Origin: JADJEI01 sp035328465
GTDB taxonomy: Bacteria > Bacteroidota > Ignavibacteria > Ignavibacteriales > Ignavibacteriaceae
Assembly (NCBI GenBank): GCA_035328465.1
Contig: DAOLIQ010000083.1
Span: 1 to 13,727 of the forward strand
Direction: 5' to 3'
DNA length: 13,727 bases
Part shown: in pieces, positions 1 through 7,859 of the stretch
How positions within the stretch are numbered: the stretch's first letter is position 1
Layout: each line of letters opens with the position of its first letter
Notes under the pieces: model-generated
What the model saw: only the letters and a program-made list of their open reading frames with translations
The model's database searches: none
Told to the model about the DNA's origin: nothing
Program-made: the position numbers and the translations under genes

Positions 1-874
1 CCCACCCGAGAATTTGCTTTGCTCTCTCTATATTTGGCTGACGTACTTTGGGGTCATCAACAGGCAAATCTTTATATACAATTTTGCTTTTTGTTCCTGT
101 AAGTTTTATCACCTCTTCAGCAAATTCCTTGATAGTAATTTCATCAGGGTTGCCAATGTTCACAGGGTAAACTTCACTTGACATCATCAGTTTAAAAATG
201 CCGTCGATCAAATCTGATACAAAACAGAAACTTCGTGTTTGTGAACCATCTCCAAATACTGTTATATCTTCATTACGAAATGCTTGTCCGATAAATGCCG
301 GTAATGCTCTTCCGTCATCTAACCTCATCCTTGGTCCGTATGTGTTAAATATTCTAACTATCCTAGTGTCTACATTATGATAGCGATGATAAGCCATTGT
401 GATTGCTTCAGCGAATCTTTTTGCTTCATCATATACACCACGAGGTCCAATTGGATTTACGTTCCCCCAATAGTCTTCGCTTTGTGGATGTATTGCAGGA
501 TCACCATAAACTTCTGAGGTGGAGGCTAACAAAAATCTTGCTTTTTTTTCTAAGGTTAAACCAAGTACTTTATGAGTTCCGAGTGAGCCAACTTTTAATG
601 TTTGAATTGGCAATTTGAGATAATCAATTGGGCTCGCTGGCGAAGCAAAATGAAAAACATAGTCAATTTTTCCCGGAAGAAAAATATAGTTAGTAACATC
701 TTGTTTGACGAATATAAAATTATCATTACCAGCAAGATGTGCAATATTGTTAGTACTGCCAGTGATAAGATTATCCATGCAAATAACTTTTAAACCTTCA
801 CTTAATAATTTGTCACAAAGATGTGAACCGAGAAAACCGGCTCCACCTGTCACTAAAGCAGTTTCTTTTTGCAA
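1..874 (-). CDS. UDP-glucuronate decarboxylase (UDP-xylose synthase), C-terminus cut by window edge
   Basis: Short-chain dehydrogenase/epimerase-fold enzyme expected to oxidise and decarboxylate UDP-glucuronate to UDP-xylose in the cytosol, supplying a sugar for the polysaccharide made and exported by the adjoining genes. Visible: the NAD-binding GGAGFLGSH loop at residues 10-18, HFASPASP around 75-82, STSEVYG at 118-124, the catalytic YxxxK pair as YDEAK (Tyr148, Lys152), FNTYGPRM at 176-183 and RSFCFVSDLIDG at 214-225, all typical of the decarboxylase branch. 291 residues are present of a usual 310-320, so only the end is missing. I choose a TTG start: an in-frame stop at 887-889 closes the upstream side, no ATG is nearby, and a GGAG (881-884) lies 6 bases upstream. 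The preceding co-polymerase gene stops 2 bp before it, so the two are probably co-transcribed. A related epimerase activity cannot be fully excluded. Confidence 0.93.
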   Translation of the reverse strand, partial: MQKETALVTGGAGFLGSHLCDKLLSEGLKVICMDNLITGSTNNIAHLAGNDNFIFVKQDVTNYIFLPGKIDYVFHFASPASPIDYLKLPIQTLKVGSLGTHKVLGLTLEKKARFLLASTSEVYGDPAIHPQSEDYWGNVNPIGPRGVYDEAKRFAEAITMAYHRYHNVDTRIVRIFNTYGPRMRLDDGRALPAFIGQAFRNEDITVFGDGSQTRSFCFVSDLIDGIFKLMMSSEVYPVNIGNPDEITIKEFAEEVIKLTGTKSKIVYKDLPVDDPKVRQPNIERAKQILGW

Positions 875-876
875 TG

Positions 877-2022
877 TTAGCTCCGATTATTTTTGATATA
901 TGAAAGTAATTTTTTTTCTTTAATTACTTCTACAAGTGTTAAGAATAGAAAAACAAATATTGCCCCAACAATAGTGGAAAATATCGTTCGGGGTGCGATT
1001 GCTTTGAGAGGCGGGATAGCTTTATCCAGGACCTCAATTGTAGGAATATCTTTATTCTCTTGAATTTTTTCTTTATAAAATTGTTGCTGCAACAACAAAT
1101 AAACTTCATTCTGAATTTTAACTTCGCGCATTAAATCAGCTAGCTCTTTGCCAAGTTCGGGAAGTTGAGAAAAAGCAAGTAAATAGTCTTGATTTCCCAT
1201 TTCCATTTTGTTGTATTGATCTGTTAACTCATTTAATTTTTGATTCAAAGCTAAAAGTGTTTTATTGTCACTCTTTAAATTATTTTGGAGATATCCAATT
1301 TCAACTTCGGTCTCAATCATTTGTGTTTTAATTTGAGCGGCAGCATTTATGACTGCTTCCACTTGTTCGGGAAGTGAAACAGCTTTATTCTTCTTCTGAA
1401 ATTCAACCAATTTTTTTTCAGCTGAATCCATATCAATTTTTGTTTGTTGAATTTGTACTTCGATATATTGCCGGGCACTCTTAGCTTTAGAACTTAATTT
1501 TTCTTTATTGATGGAATCAAGTGCAGCAACAAATGAATTTGAAATTTTGGCAGAAAATTTTTTCAGCGAATCCTGATCATCTATAAACATTGGTAGATAC
1601 TTCGATTTTAAATCTACACTTACTGTAATTATCCCCTCCTTGCTCAAGTCAATGTTTAGATTTTCCTGCAAGTTTTCAACTGCTTTTTGCGTGTTTTCTA
1701 CGTTATAATAATTTTTAAGATTAAATTTTTTAACTACATATTCACATGCGGTTCGGCTTTTTAAAATTTGAATATAAATTTCAGAATTAGCAGAGCTAAC
1801 ACCGCCTGTCAATAATGATGTGAAATCACCCCCGGATAACAAACCGCCTAATCCACTCATCGATGAAGTGTTTTGCGGAGGAAGTATGCTTACCGGAGCA
1901 TTAAATGTAACAGGCGAGATAAAGTATAAATATAAAAATATTATTATTGCAGAAATTACTGTACCGGTTAAAAGTCTAACCCGATTAACAAGGAGTAAAT
2001 GGAAAAAGTCGTGTAAAGTCAT
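877..2022 (-). CDS. Wzz-type polysaccharide co-polymerase without kinase domain
   Basis: Inner-membrane chain-length regulator of the Wzz/GumC type, 381 residues. Membrane helix 1 is at about 17-36. It is followed by the periplasmic Wzz domain with the ILKSRTACEYVVKKF stretch near 86-100, a long coiled-coil region from about 170 to 325, a proline-rich VLDKAIPPLKAIAP segment at 331-344, and membrane helix 2 at about 345-366. A glycine-rich loop (GLGGLLSGG, 57-65) sits just after helix 1, where Wzz proteins often carry a small insert. There is no cytoplasmic Walker motif and no tyrosine tail, unlike the Wzc-like protein two genes upstream. Its ATG start is 3 bp after the exporter gene and only a weak GAGA precedes it, so translational coupling is plausible. 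Likely role: a second co-polymerase, or a partner bridging the outer-membrane exporter to the inner membrane. The family call is firm; the precise role is inferred. Confidence 0.88.
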   Translation of the reverse strand: MTLHDFFHLLLVNRVRLLTGTVISAIIIFLYLYFISPVTFNAPVSILPPQNTSSMSGLGGLLSGGDFTSLLTGGVSSANSEIYIQILKSRTACEYVVKKFNLKNYYNVENTQKAVENLQENLNIDLSKEGIITVSVDLKSKYLPMFIDDQDSLKKFSAKISNSFVAALDSINKEKLSSKAKSARQYIEVQIQQTKIDMDSAEKKLVEFQKKNKAVSLPEQVEAVINAAAQIKTQMIETEVEIGYLQNNLKSDNKTLLALNQKLNELTDQYNKMEMGNQDYLLAFSQLPELGKELADLMREVKIQNEVYLLLQQQFYKEKIQENKDIPTIEVLDKAIPPLKAIAPRTIFSTIVGAIFVFLFLTLVEVIKEKKLLSYIKNNRS

Positions 2023-2025
2023 AAT

Positions 2026-3627
2026 TTATCTCGTAGCAATAATAACTGCGACGGTAGCGGCTATAACAGCGGCTATCTGTCCCAATACTTGTAAAGAAGT
2101 TGTAAATACATCCCAGAATTTTGGTCCAGGCGGATCCTCCGGAATCCAGATTGTATCGCCGGGATCTAATTGCTCAACGTCCTCTGCATCTATCCACTCA
2201 CCAGTTTTAACCTTTACGACTCTAACTCCATTTTCGAGCGCACGCCAAGCAAACCCTCCTGCAGCATTGATATAATCCTGAACAGAAAAATTAGGATTAT
2301 AAACAACATTCCCCGGATTTACCACCTGCCCAAGAAGTATAACATAATTTTTAGAAATTGGAATTGTTATCTCATCATTTCTTTTAAGAAAAATATCTTC
2401 ACTTTCATCTTTCATTAAAAACAGTTTTTCAAAATCAATCACAACATCTCCGCCTCTCTGCCTTGATTTAGATTTAAAGTAATCGTATTCATCCTCAGTC
2501 ATATCAGCTACTAACATCAGTTTCAGTCGCTCAAATTCTGGATCGGGTGGGGCTTTATCTTCTACTCGAACTAGTTTAGCTTCCGTAAGGGATGCGTCTT
2601 TTAAAAATCCACCGGCCTCCTGTATAATATCAGTAAGAGTTGTCTGATCTTCAATGATTTTGTACCATCCTGGATACCGTACATACCCCACAATTTGGAC
2701 ATACTTATCAATTAAATATTCAGGAATTTTTCTGACTACTAAATGGTCTTTATTTTTTAGTTGAATATTACCGTTCACAATTTCATTTAAAGAATAATAA
2801 ATACTTTCTTGACTTTTCCCATCATCTGTAAATCGTATTAATTCAATTGTATCTTTTCTTGCTTCACTTAAAAGACCACCAGCAAGTTTGAGCAACTGGT
2901 CCGCCGTTTGCCCTTCAACAAATTCGTAAACAGCAGGATAAGCAACTTCACCGCTAATCTGAATAACACGATCAACTTTATTAATTATTACTGCATCTCC
3001 CTCACGTAAATATGGGTTGTAAGTTTTATCACCAAATCTTAAGAATGACAGGAAGTCACATTTTTTTTCAGATAAATCGTTTGAGCGAATAATAATATTT
3101 CGTAAATCTGCGGTTGGATTTAAACCCCGAGAATTTAATATAATATCACTTAGCCGTGAATTTGATGGAACGATTTGAGTCAATGGTTTTACCACATCCC
3201 CAATCAAAGTCACTTTTAATTTTCTGAAACCTGCCAGCGAAATAAAAATTTCAACGTTCTTGTAATATTTTTCAATAGCTGCAATTATTTTTAATTTTGC
3301 TTCAGACAAACTTAGATTTTGCAGATTAACCCCTCCCACATTAGGAATATAAAAATTCCCTTCTTTATCAATTGCTTGCGTCAAATTTAACTCAGCAACT
3401 CCAGATATTGAAATCAGAAGAATGTCGCCGGCACCAACCATGTATTCGTCAGGATCAGTTATTCCCTCTGTTGCTTCTGAATAATAATTACCGATTGGGG
3501 AAGCAAGGCTGGAATCTATTCTGGAGAATATATTTCTCTCATTATAATCTGGAATTTTCTGGCAATAAACTTTGCCCAGGCTTATAACAAGATATAATAA
3601 AAATAATTTTATGATATAGTTTTTCAA
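2026..3627 (-). CDS. Wza-like outer-membrane polysaccharide export protein (Poly_export plus SLBB repeats)
   Basis: Outer-membrane polysaccharide exporter, 533 residues. An N-terminal signal peptide covers about 1-22 (cysteine at 22, but not a convincing lipobox). The Poly_export domain starts at YMVGAGDILLISISG (62-76) and runs to about 135. Four SLBB-like units follow, near 138-170 (VTLIGDVVKPLTQ), 221-255 (IQISGEVAYPAVY), 309-343 (VQIVGYVRYPGWY) and 428-460 (VILLGQVVNPGNV). The C-terminus ends in a hydrophobic helix at about 511-531, the position at which Wza crosses the outer membrane. Larger than E. coli Wza (about 380 residues) through additional SLBB repeats. The start is TTG at 3627: an in-frame stop lies just upstream and no ATG precedes the signal peptide. 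I see no good ribosome site, so this start is less certain than the identity. It follows the Wzc-like gene by 23 bp. Confidence 0.92.
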   Translation of the reverse strand: MKNYIIKLFLLYLVISLGKVYCQKIPDYNERNIFSRIDSSLASPIGNYYSEATEGITDPDEYMVGAGDILLISISGVAELNLTQAIDKEGNFYIPNVGGVNLQNLSLSEAKLKIIAAIEKYYKNVEIFISLAGFRKLKVTLIGDVVKPLTQIVPSNSRLSDIILNSRGLNPTADLRNIIIRSNDLSEKKCDFLSFLRFGDKTYNPYLREGDAVIINKVDRVIQISGEVAYPAVYEFVEGQTADQLLKLAGGLLSEARKDTIELIRFTDDGKSQESIYYSLNEIVNGNIQLKNKDHLVVRKIPEYLIDKYVQIVGYVRYPGWYKIIEDQTTLTDIIQEAGGFLKDASLTEAKLVRVEDKAPPDPEFERLKLMLVADMTEDEYDYFKSKSRQRGGDVVIDFEKLFLMKDESEDIFLKRNDEITIPISKNYVILLGQVVNPGNVVYNPNFSVQDYINAAGGFAWRALENGVRVVKVKTGEWIDAEDVEQLDPGDTIWIPEDPPGPKFWDVFTTSLQVLGQIAAVIAATVAVIIATR

Positions 3628-3650
3628 TTGGATAAATATTTAATTGTCTT

Positions 3651-5891
3651 TTAAACTTTTGCAGGAGGTTTAATTTCTCCATGTGTTCGGGAGTAATAAT
3701 AATAATATTTGTAGTATGATCCGTATCCACTTTTATAACTAAAATTATTAAGCACAGTTCCTAAGAACGAAGACCCGCTGTTCTTAATAAGCTGAACCGA
3801 TTTTTCTAATAAATCTAATTCTGTAGCATCTGCAGATACAACTAAGATTGAGCCGTCAGTAATTGTCGAAAGAATTTCAGAATCAGTTACAGCAATAATC
3901 GGAGGGCTATCAACGATAATAATGTCAAATTGATTTTTCATCAATTGTAAAAAATCTTTCATCTGCTGTGAATCAAGCATTTCTGCCGGATTGGGCGGGA
4001 TAGTGCCGGCTGATATAAAACTTAGATTACTCATTCCTGTTGGTCGTATAATATCTTCTAACTTCACCTGTTCAAAAAGATAATCAATTAAACCCGGATA
4101 TCTCTGAGCCGCAAATATTGAATGGACTCTCGGCTTACGCAAATCGCAATCTAATAATAATGTTTTTTTATTTGACTGTGCATAACTTCCGGCAAGATTT
4201 ACGGCAATCGTTGTCTTACCTTCACGAGGAGCAGATGATGTGATTAAAATAGTTTTTAAAGAATCCTTTTCAATTTTAGAGAACTGAATTCGAGTACGCA
4301 TCGCCCTGAATGCCTCACTCGGAATTGAGTCTGGTTTTTTAGCTACAATAAATTCAAGTTCTTTTGATCCATTTAATCCGACACCTTCAATCTGTGGTAT
4401 CCAGGAAAGAACATTGATGTTTCTATTCTGCATATCATCCGGTGTCTTAACAGTATTATCAAAATAATTTCTGACAAAAATATATGCGAATGCAATTCCA
4501 ACACCAAGTACTAATCCGACTAAAACGATTAGCAGTCTGTTTGGTTTTGAAGGGTGCTCATTTTTTCTTGCCGAATCAATCATAAGAACATTGCCCGGTT
4601 GAGATTGTTCGTTTATTAAAGCTTCCTGGTATCTCTCCTCGACAAGCACATAAAGTTTTTCCAGTGACTCTCTGTTTCGTTGAAGTCTTGCAAACTCTAT
4701 AGACGTTTTAGGTAACTGGTTGAATTTTGTGTCATAGTTTTTAAGTATTGTATCCAGAACATTCATCGAGGCTTTTAATGATTGAGTTTTAACTTCGGCT
4801 TCGAGAATTTTTTGAGAAATTTGCTTTACTTCATCGGGGCTGCTGGCAAATATTCCAGCCTTGATTACTTTCAATTTTTCATTAATCTTTTCTTGAAGTT
4901 CTTTAATTTTTCTGTCATATTCCTTTATAACCGGAGAGTTCTCAGAATTAATATTTTTATCAGTTAAAGCCATATCACGATTAAGCTGATACTTTGCTAA
5001 TTGATCCTGCATTGCTTTGAAAAGGCTTTCAGTCGAGAGACTCTCAAGATATTCAGCCATTTTAGGATCTTGCTTAACAAGTGCTTCTTTTAAATTTTTC
5101 AAAACTTTATCCGTTGATTGGATATCGATTTCAGCAGCATTTTTTTGCGCTTCAAATTGTGAGATTTGATTTATCAGAACAGAGGCTTGTTCGTCTAAAG
5201 CGATTATACCGCCCTTCTCCTGAAATGACTGCAGCAATTCTTCTGCTTGATTTAATTCCAATTGCTTTTCATTTTTTTGCTGCTGTAAAAATTCTTTAAC
5301 AAGGGTTAATTGATTTCGATTAATTTCAAGATTCAAACTTTTATAAATTGAAGAATAACTATTTGCAATAAGGGCAGCCTCAAAAGCAGATGGTGATTCA
5401 ACTGTAATATCAACTATATCCAACCCCCTTTTTTGTTCAATAGTCACTACATTGGCAAGCAAAGAAATAATATCGTCGGTTGATTGCAAAAGGTGCTGAT
5501 CTTCTTTTGAATCAAACTCATGACGCAATAATAAATAAAATTTTTCAGCCGAATTAAATACGGCGAAACTGTCCATCAGTGCTTCAGCGACTTTTTGTCG
5601 TGTAGTGTAAGATTTTAAAATCTCAATTTCATTTGCAATAAATCTATCGCTGCCATAATCGCTAAATTCTGGTAGGATTGGGGATTCGAGAATACTGCCC
5701 TGGGGTTTGGATATCTTTAATGAAGCAACTGAAGTGTAAATATCTTTAGCGCCTATTGCATAAATAATAGAAACGATTAAACTTGTTAATACGATCAATG
5801 AAATTGGTACAATATTATTTCTTATCAGATTCAGATAATCTTTTAAGGAATTTGATTCTTCTTCTTTAATAAAATTGGTCATGTTATTCAA
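3651..5891 (-). CDS. Wzc-like polysaccharide co-polymerase with BY-type tyrosine autokinase
   Basis: Inner-membrane protein of 746 residues fusing a Wzz chain-length domain to a bacterial tyrosine kinase; in this family phosphorylation of the tail controls oligomer state and polymer export. Helix 1 is at about 27-47, the periplasmic domain with long coiled coils at about 190-430, the proline-containing EHPSKPNR segment at 445-452, and helix 2 at about 453-473. Kinase: the EAFRAMR oligomerisation motif (Ex2Rx2R, 526-532), Walker A SAPREGKTT (553-561, Lys559), Walker A' LLLDCDLRKPR (578-588, Asp581 and Asp583) and Walker B IIIVDSPP (657-664, Asp661). The tail carries nine tyrosines between 719 and 733. 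Start: TTG at 5891 has a weak AGGG 7 bases upstream; ATG at 5882 is the alternative and would remove three residues. It lies 13 bp after the mini SLBB gene and 23 bp before the exporter. Confidence 0.95.
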   Translation of the reverse strand: MNNMTNFIKEEESNSLKDYLNLIRNNIVPISLIVLTSLIVSIIYAIGAKDIYTSVASLKISKPQGSILESPILPEFSDYGSDRFIANEIEILKSYTTRQKVAEALMDSFAVFNSAEKFYLLLRHEFDSKEDQHLLQSTDDIISLLANVVTIEQKRGLDIVDITVESPSAFEAALIANSYSSIYKSLNLEINRNQLTLVKEFLQQQKNEKQLELNQAEELLQSFQEKGGIIALDEQASVLINQISQFEAQKNAAEIDIQSTDKVLKNLKEALVKQDPKMAEYLESLSTESLFKAMQDQLAKYQLNRDMALTDKNINSENSPVIKEYDRKIKELQEKINEKLKVIKAGIFASSPDEVKQISQKILEAEVKTQSLKASMNVLDTILKNYDTKFNQLPKTSIEFARLQRNRESLEKLYVLVEERYQEALINEQSQPGNVLMIDSARKNEHPSKPNRLLIVLVGLVLGVGIAFAYIFVRNYFDNTVKTPDDMQNRNINVLSWIPQIEGVGLNGSKELEFIVAKKPDSIPSEAFRAMRTRIQFSKIEKDSLKTILITSSAPREGKTTIAVNLAGSYAQSNKKTLLLDCDLRKPRVHSIFAAQRYPGLIDYLFEQVKLEDIIRPTGMSNLSFISAGTIPPNPAEMLDSQQMKDFLQLMKNQFDIIIVDSPPIIAVTDSEILSTITDGSILVVSADATELDLLEKSVQLIKNSGSSFLGTVLNNFSYKSGYGSYYKYYYYYSRTHGEIKPPAKV

Positions 5892-5904
5892 TTGACAGCC
5901 CTGG

Positions 5905-6423
5905 CTAATTTGAAATATTAATAATTAAGATCGCAAGCGAAACAATAGCTGAAAAGATTGAAAGTGAAATGGAGAGGTAATCCTTAAAATAAAGTTTGGG
6001 TTCGCCGGGAATTACTAAAATATCTCCTGCAAAAATTTCAGGAGTTTTTGAAATGCTTTTAGTTTCCTCGCTCCACAATATATCCTCGTATTTTAACTCA
6101 AGCACAGTTTGTGTTGAATCAGGCAAAGTTCTGATTAATTTCAATTCATCCAGATGCGAATCATCACTTGGACCACCAGCGTAAGAAAGTAAATCTGTCA
6201 AACTGCTGTAAGATGGAATGATGTACTTGCCCGGATATTTTACAAAACCCCAAACTGCAACTTTTATATTAACAGCTTCGGGGTCCGAATAATCAAACAA
6301 GGCACCTTGATTTTGCCTATATTGTCCAAGACTTCCGCCGATTTGAACATCACTCTGCTGAGCATAAGTTGACACGAATCCAATGCCAAGCATCAACAAA
6401 AAGAAAAGTGTAATATTTTTCAT
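5905..6423 (-). CDS. Small secreted SLBB-domain protein with C-terminal membrane helix
   Basis: 172 residues. A clear signal peptide (about 1-21, ending STYAQ), one SLBB domain from about 54 to 100 (VAVWGFVKYPGKY, then LTDLLSYAGG), a short beta-rich segment ending GDILVIPGEPK at 133-143, and a terminal hydrophobic helix at about 149-169. The Poly_export domain that defines Wza is absent, so this is not a complete exporter. Its layout (SLBB, IPGEP, aromatic residues, C-terminal helix) mirrors the end of the large exporter two genes downstream, suggesting derivation from, or assembly with, that protein. It is the first gene of the export block; the 56 bp before it, after ftsX, are AT-rich with no terminator I can defend. 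ATG start with only a short AAGG close by. SLBB folds bind glycans or mediate ring stacking in this family; the exact role is unknown. Confidence 0.87.
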   Translation of the reverse strand: MKNITLFFLLMLGIGFVSTYAQQSDVQIGGSLGQYRQNQGALFDYSDPEAVNIKVAVWGFVKYPGKYIIPSYSSLTDLLSYAGGPSDDSHLDELKLIRTLPDSTQTVLELKYEDILWSEETKSISKTPEIFAGDILVIPGEPKLYFKDYLSISLSIFSAIVSLAILIINISN

Positions 6424-6479
6424 AACCTTTTTAGTAAGTTTCTAACTAAGAATTAAAATTACAAAAATTGCCTTACACA

Positions 6480-7343
6480 TCAAATTTTGAGGGATATATT
6501 TCTTACTGCAAAAAGACTAACTGCAAATCCCAATGCCGGTCCAATGAAAAGAGCAAAAAGGATATAGACAATTTCTATTTTGATTAATGTAAAAGAGTTT
6601 GTAGAAATCTTTTCGATAAACTGAAGAAGATAGAGTATCACTCCCGAAGCTAAAATACTGGAGAATAAACCAATTAAAATCGCATTAAGAATAATGGGTA
6701 TTTTAATTGTAGAGATTTTTGCCCCTACCAATTTCATTGTCTCAAAATCATCGGCTTTCACTTTCAAAATTGCACTGACGGTGGAGTAAACCAGATATAT
6801 CGAAATCAAAATAAGAATTATCGCCGCTATTAAAATGTAAAATTTAAATCTCTCAATTGTTGAAACGATCTTATTTAGATATTCCTCTTTATAAACTACT
6901 TCATCAATACCGTTTAGAGATTGCAGAGAAGCAGTAATCATCTGAAGTGAATCGGAAGCTAAATATTCGGGTTTTAATTTAACACTAAAGGATGAGGGAA
7001 GTGGATTGTAATCCAAGATTCTAGCAAAATCTTCCCCTGTCTCTTTAATAAAAATTTCGGCTGCCCTTTCTTTTGATATAAAAACTATTGAAGAAAAAAA
7101 AGCTGCATTATTAATTTCTTTCTGAATGCTACTAAATTCATTTTCGCTAAGGTTTTCTTTTAAAAATATTTCCAGCCCGAAATTTGATTTAATTTTGTTC
7201 TGTAATGCTTCAGAAAGTTCGATGGAGATTAATGAAATACTGATCAGCACTACAGCAATAAAGATTGAAGTAAGTGATAGTAGAAAGGAAGGAATTGCAC
7301 GCCCAATAATTTTTACAGATTCTTTTAAATAAAATGAAAGCAT
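6480..7343 (-). CDS. ftsX: Cell-division permease-like protein FtsX
   Basis: Inner-membrane partner of the ATPase FtsE; the FtsEX complex regulates septal peptidoglycan hydrolases and division. 287 residues, normal for the family. Four membrane helices are visible near 17-40, 168-192, 215-243 and 258-282, with a periplasmic loop between the first two containing the family-typical DYNPLPSSF at 111-119, and the cytoplasmic DDFETMKLVGA at 198-208 just after helix 2. ftsE is not adjacent and not in the window, which is unusual since ftsE and ftsX normally overlap. Instead ftsX sits 9 bp after a small lipoprotein gene and 56 bp before the export block. ATG start at 7343; no clear ribosome site, so coupling to the upstream gene is possible. 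It could serve as a permease for another FtsE-like ATPase, but the sequence looks like ordinary FtsX. Confidence 0.93.
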   Translation of the reverse strand: MLSFYLKESVKIIGRAIPSFLLSLTSIFIAVVLISISLISIELSEALQNKIKSNFGLEIFLKENLSENEFSSIQKEINNAAFFSSIVFISKERAAEIFIKETGEDFARILDYNPLPSSFSVKLKPEYLASDSLQMITASLQSLNGIDEVVYKEEYLNKIVSTIERFKFYILIAAIILILISIYLVYSTVSAILKVKADDFETMKLVGAKISTIKIPIILNAILIGLFSSILASGVILYLLQFIEKISTNSFTLIKIEIVYILFALFIGPALGFAVSLFAVRNISLKI

Positions 7344-7352
7344 ACTGTTAAA

Positions 7353-7859
7353 TTAAAAATTTGATTCGTCTATCCAATTATTTATTTGCCATTTTTCATC
7401 GGCAGCATTTTTTTTAAGCGAAAGATTAACACGTCCATCAAGTCTTACAACATCAGTTGGGTTAAAAGTTATTGTCAGGTTAAAACTTCTGACTACATTT
7501 GCGCTGAGGCTGTCAATCGTACTAAGAACAATCTCATTCCAGATAAGATCAAGCCGCTGCGAGTTTTGAAATAATCCGAATGTTGTTTTTATATCCTCAT
7601 CCCTGCCCCAGGTAACATCAAAACTCTGTTCATAATCCCGGTATGTAAAAAGAAAATCATTACTGATTACTTGTCCGTAAATCAATGTGTCTTTAAAAGT
7701 ATAAGCGTATTGAAAATTCTGGAATACACCGTCAATAGTTTTTTGATCAGAAAGCCCCGTACTCGAAGATTGATCTGAAAAATCAAGGGTTGGGGCAAAT
7801 GGATTTGTACAACTTCCAAAAATGAATATAAGCAGGACAGCACTAAATAAGATTTTAAT
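7353..7859 (-). CDS. Predicted lipoprotein, NTF2-like style, apparent ATT start
   Basis: I read this gene from an ATT codon at 7859-7857, giving 168 residues beginning MIKILFSAVLLIFIFGSC. That is a complete lipoprotein signal: Lys3, a hydrophobic core and an FGSC lipobox with Cys18. The first ATG/GTG/TTG in frame is a TTG at 7685, which would discard the signal peptide and 58 residues. A strong GGAGGT (7863-7868) lies 3-4 bases upstream. The ATT shares one base with the TAA of the preceding lipoprotein gene, a typical re-initiation arrangement. The mature part has no motif I can name; the end (GRVNLSLKK, then KWQINNWIDES) resembles NTF2-like small domains and matches the end of the upstream lipoprotein. 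The function is unknown; proximity to ftsX suggests an envelope role but does not show it. An ATT at 7862 or ATC at 7853 are alternative starts. Confidence 0.8.
   Translation of the reverse strand: MKILFSAVLLIFIFGSCTNPFAPTLDFSDQSSSTGLSDQKTIDGVFQNFQYAYTFKDTLIYGQVISNDFLFTYRDYEQSFDVTWGRDEDIKTTFGLFQNSQRLDLIWNEIVLSTIDSLSANVVRSFNLTITFNPTDVVRLDGRVNLSLKKNAADEKWQINNWIDESNF

Noticed and set aside
198..896. Plus-strand open frames in the first 900 bases
   Set aside because: They lie opposite the UDP-glucuronate decarboxylase, whose motifs are unmistakable on the minus strand.
1820..2275. 151-residue plus-strand open frame across the co-polymerase/exporter junction
   Set aside because: It is antisense to two well-supported genes, low-complexity (poly-Thr/Ala/Ile), and has no family features.
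6424..6479. TTAGT/ACTAA inverted repeat between ftsX and the mini SLBB gene as a terminator
   Set aside because: Only five weak pairs with a long loop and no proper T-run on the minus strand.
7085..7100. Run of eight A in ftsX as a phase-variable tract
   Set aside because: Short A-runs are common in this AT-rich DNA and the frame is intact; no evidence for switching.
7353..7685. Start of the second lipoprotein at TTG 7685
   Set aside because: It removes a complete lipoprotein signal and 58 residues of open frame, and no ribosome site precedes it; the upstream ATT has GGAGGT in place.
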